Below, piece by piece: positions 62,148 through 64,000 of a stretch of 64,000 nt of DNA. The notes below the pieces were generated by a model. It did no database searches. It saw only the letters and a program-made list of their open reading frames with translations, and was not told where the DNA came from. Location of the stretch: NCBI GenBank assembly GCA_963922565.1, contig CAWUIQ010000010.1:1-64000 (forward strand). The letters run 5' to 3'. Both the position numbers and the translations under genes were made by a program. Origin of the DNA: JBCBKL01 sp963922565. GTDB lineage: Bacteria > Pseudomonadota > Alphaproteobacteria > Rhodobacterales > Rhodobacteraceae. The stretch's first letter is position 1; every line of letters begins with the position of its first letter.

Positions 62148-62702
62148 ATGAAACGCCGATCATTTCTGAGTCTGAGTGCCGCGGCACTTGCCGCACCCTC
62201 CATTGCCCGCGCCAACAAGCCAGTGGTCTTTGACCCTACCCCGCAAGAGGTGCGGATCAAAAAGGAATTCCTTCCGGGTCAATTGCTCATCCTGCCCCGC
62301 AGCTATTACCTCTATTGGGTGACCGAAGAGCGCAAGGCGCTGCGCTATGGCGTCGGCGTCGGCCGCGCGGGTCTCGAATTCACCGGCACCGCTACAATCG
62401 ACGTCAAAAAGGAATGGCCCACCTGGCGCCCGACCGAAGAGATGATCGAGCGGGACCCGGTGGCCTATAAAAAGTTCATAGACAACGACTACATCGAACC
62501 GGGCGGCCCCGAAAACCCGCTGGGCGCCCGCGCGCTGTATCTGTTCCAGAACGGGGTCGACACCTATTTCCGCATCCACGGGACGATCGCGCCCAACAGT
62601 ATTGGCCGCTCGGTGTCAAACGGGTGTATTCGCATGCTGAACGAGCATGTGATCGATCTATATGAACGCGTCCCGATCGGAACGGTTGTCACCGTGCTCT
62701 AG
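62148..62702 (+). CDS. L,D-transpeptidase (YkuD family)
   Basis: 184 aa periplasmic enzyme forming 3-3 peptidoglycan crosslinks or attaching lipoproteins. A signal peptide with twin Arg (MKRRSFLSLSAAALAAPSIA) suggests Tat or Sec export. The catalytic region RIHGTIAPNSIGRSVSNGCIRM holds the His and the nucleophilic Cys in SNGCIRM. Full length; the stop overlaps a convergent small gene by 4 bases. Confidence 0.93.
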   Translation: MKRRSFLSLSAAALAAPSIARANKPVVFDPTPQEVRIKKEFLPGQLLILPRSYYLYWVTEERKALRYGVGVGRAGLEFTGTATIDVKKEWPTWRPTEEMIERDPVAYKKFIDNDYIEPGGPENPLGARALYLFQNGVDTYFRIHGTIAPNSIGRSVSNGCIRMLNEHVIDLYERVPIGTVVTVL

Positions 62703-62962
62703 AGCAAGAGCGACCAGATCAGGTAACAGGGCGCGAGACCCGCAAAGGCGATGCAGAACAGCTTGGCCGCATGGCTGACCTTGGCAAACGGGCCGTCACC
62801 CAGGGCGCTTTCACCGTAGCCCAGAAAGGCGGACATGACGGCGTAGCCTTGGGCCTCGCGCTTGAGATCCTTTTGGGCAATCGACCGCATGGCCGCCTCG
62901 TATTTGCGGTCCAGGTCGACCTGATGATCCAGTTCGGGTTGAAGGTTTTCCATATTCGTCAT
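62699..62962 (-). CDS. Small membrane hypothetical protein
   Basis: 87 aa. A charged N-terminal half (MENLQPELDHQVDLDRKYEA) is followed by one hydrophobic segment at the C terminus (LFCIAFAGLAPCYLIWSLLL). ATG 62960-62962 has AAGGGAG upstream; ATG 62953 is an alternative. No function recognised. Confidence 0.7.
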   Translation of the reverse strand: MTNMENLQPELDHQVDLDRKYEAAMRSIAQKDLKREAQGYAVMSAFLGYGESALGDGPFAKVSHAAKLFCIAFAGLAPCYLIWSLLL

Positions 62963-63028
62963 CGTACGCGCACTCCCTTTTCGTTACGCGACATGGCGCA
63001 ACGGGAAACGATGTCCAGCAACCGCGAC

Positions 63029-63054
63029 AAAAAAGGCCAGCCCAAAGGCTGGCC
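63029..63054 (-). terminator. Intrinsic terminator of the binding-protein gene
   Basis: Perfect 8-bp stem GGCCAGCC (63035-63042) and GGCTGGCC (63047-63054) with a 4-base loop, followed on the minus strand by six Ts. It begins 26 bases after the stop codon of the binding-protein gene. Classical rho-independent terminator. Confidence 0.88.
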
Positions 63055-63080
63055 CGTTGGTCCAGTCACCAGAACTTATA

Positions 63081-64000
63081 TTAATTCAGCGCCTTATCGG
63101 TGATGGCATGGGTCCACGCGCCTTCGGGTTTCTTGGTGATGACCGGGTCCGACCCGCCCGCCAGCAAAGTGTCGACCGTGCGGTCGAAGTCGGCCGGATC
63201 AAGCATGCCGTTGCTGCCCGCCGTCAGCTTGGCGATCTCACCCATCATGCGTTTTTGGTGCTCTTCCGTCTGGGCACCCGTCGCATCGTTGTCGAGCACG
63301 ATTTCGGCGGCTTCGTCCGGGTTTTCCTCGGCGTATTTCCAACCCTTCATCGAGGCGCGAACAAAGCGAACCATCTTGTCGGCAAAGGCCGGGTCATTGA
63401 GGTTTTCCTCAAGCACATACATCCCGTCCTCCAGCGTCGCGACGCCCTTGTCCTCGTATTTGAAGGTTACCAGCTCGTCCGGGCTGACGCCTGCATCGAT
63501 GACCTGCCAGTACTCGTTGTAGGTCATGGTGCTAATGCAATCGGCCTGCCGTTGCAAAAGCGGATCGACGTTGAAACCCTGTTTCAGAACCGTGATGCCA
63601 TCATCGGACCCGTCGGTCGGGATACCCTCCTGGCTCATCCACGACAGGAAGGGGTATTCGTTGCCAAAGAACCAGACGCCGATGGTCTTGCCCCGGAAAT
63701 CCGCAGGGCCGGTGATGCCGGTATCTTTCCAGCAAGTCAGCATCAGACCCGACGATTTGAAGGGCTGCGCAATGTTGACGACCGGCAGACCCTTTTCCCG
63801 GGCGGCGAGGGCCGAGGGCATCCAGTTCAGCATCACGTCGGCGCCACCGCCGGCAAGCACCTGGGGCGGAGCAATATCGGGGCCACCGGGCTTGATCGTG
63901 ACGCTCAGGTCCTCCTGATCGTAGAACCCCTTGTCGAGGGCCACGTAGTAGCCTGCGAATTGCGCCTGCGTGACCCATTGCAGCTGAAGGGTCACGTCGT
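63081..64000 (-). CDS. ABC substrate-binding protein, thiamine-precursor (NMT1/THI5) type, 5' truncated
   Basis: 306 complete codons; the N terminus lies beyond the window. LQLQWVTQAQFAGYYVALDK and GGADVMLNWMPSALAAREKG, then GKTIGVWFFGNEYPFL, are typical of NMT1/THI5-like periplasmic binding proteins (ThiY and relatives) that bind hydroxymethylpyrimidine-type precursors. A conserved pocket of Trp and Tyr residues is visible (WFFGNEY, YNEYW). Permease and ATPase partners are expected upstream, outside the window. Ligand identity is inference. Confidence 0.85.
   Translation of the reverse strand, partial: DVTLQLQWVTQAQFAGYYVALDKGFYDQEDLSVTIKPGGPDIAPPQVLAGGGADVMLNWMPSALAAREKGLPVVNIAQPFKSSGLMLTCWKDTGITGPADFRGKTIGVWFFGNEYPFLSWMSQEGIPTDGSDDGITVLKQGFNVDPLLQRQADCISTMTYNEYWQVIDAGVSPDELVTFKYEDKGVATLEDGMYVLEENLNDPAFADKMVRFVRASMKGWKYAEENPDEAAEIVLDNDATGAQTEEHQKRMMGEIAKLTAGSNGMLDPADFDRTVDTLLAGGSDPVITKKPEGAWTHAITDKALN

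Overview
This 64 kb window reads as chromosomal DNA of a marine-type alphaproteobacterium of the Rhodobacterales (Roseobacter group). This is inferred from gene content and order: an alphaproteobacterial pyrB/pyrC'/plsY operon, an aa3 oxidase subunit IV microprotein, plant-type glutamate-cysteine ligase, a decaprenyl-type prenyl synthase with ubiA, a VPLPA-CTERM protein, and generally high-GC coding DNA. Genes are dense, with many 1-14 base overlaps.

Layout. 0-10.5 kb: truncated phaB, a LysR regulator, small proteins (DUF465, DUF2007), trmN6, a polyprenyl diphosphate synthase, ispE, a TPR protein, ETF-ubiquinone oxidoreductase and greA. 10.5-14.6 kb: a molybdenum-cofactor/formate dehydrogenase maturation operon, fdhD-mobA-mobB-moeA, with moeA fused to an extra N-terminal domain. 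14.6-29.9 kb: azlCD, a Sua5-type tRNA t6A enzyme, an acyl-CoA dehydrogenase with an MBL hydrolase, oxidase subunit IV, yqgE, a lone DsbD-alpha-like protein, an RND/HlyD efflux pair, moaB, lysE and a uracil-DNA glycosylase. 29.9-33.3 kb: pyrB, a membrane hypothetical, a dihydroorotase-like protein lacking key catalytic residues, and plsY.

33.9-44.3 kb is a catabolic island. A LysR regulator is divergent from a nine-gene operon encoding maleylacetate reductase, a complete HAAT-type ABC importer, an FAD aromatic hydroxylase, an intradiol dioxygenase and a beta-keto acid cleavage enzyme (BKACE). Together they suggest uptake of an aromatic compound, hydroxylation to hydroxyquinol, ring cleavage to maleylacetate, reduction to 3-oxoadipate, and direct BKACE cleavage to succinyl-CoA and acetoacetate in place of the usual CoA-transferase/thiolase steps.

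44.6-57.7 kb returns to housekeeping and envelope genes: gshA, rsmE, ubiA, a BON/OmpA protein, an ASCH protein, a DUF900 lipoprotein hydrolase, a VPLPA-CTERM protein and ettA. 57.8-60.7 kb looks rearranged. It has a methyltransferase and a DUF1353 lipoprotein, then a diverged second copy of the ettA 3' end, then a DUF3800 gene broken by one in-frame TAA. Directly upstream of DUF3800 is a compact two-hairpin element with its own promoter-like sequence, resembling a small structured RNA. 60.7-64 kb: cutA, a membrane protein, a 35-residue proline-rich micro-ORF, an L,D-transpeptidase, and the 3' part of a thiamine-precursor-type binding protein with a clear terminator.

I see no CRISPR array, rRNA, convincing intact tRNA or intact insertion sequence.
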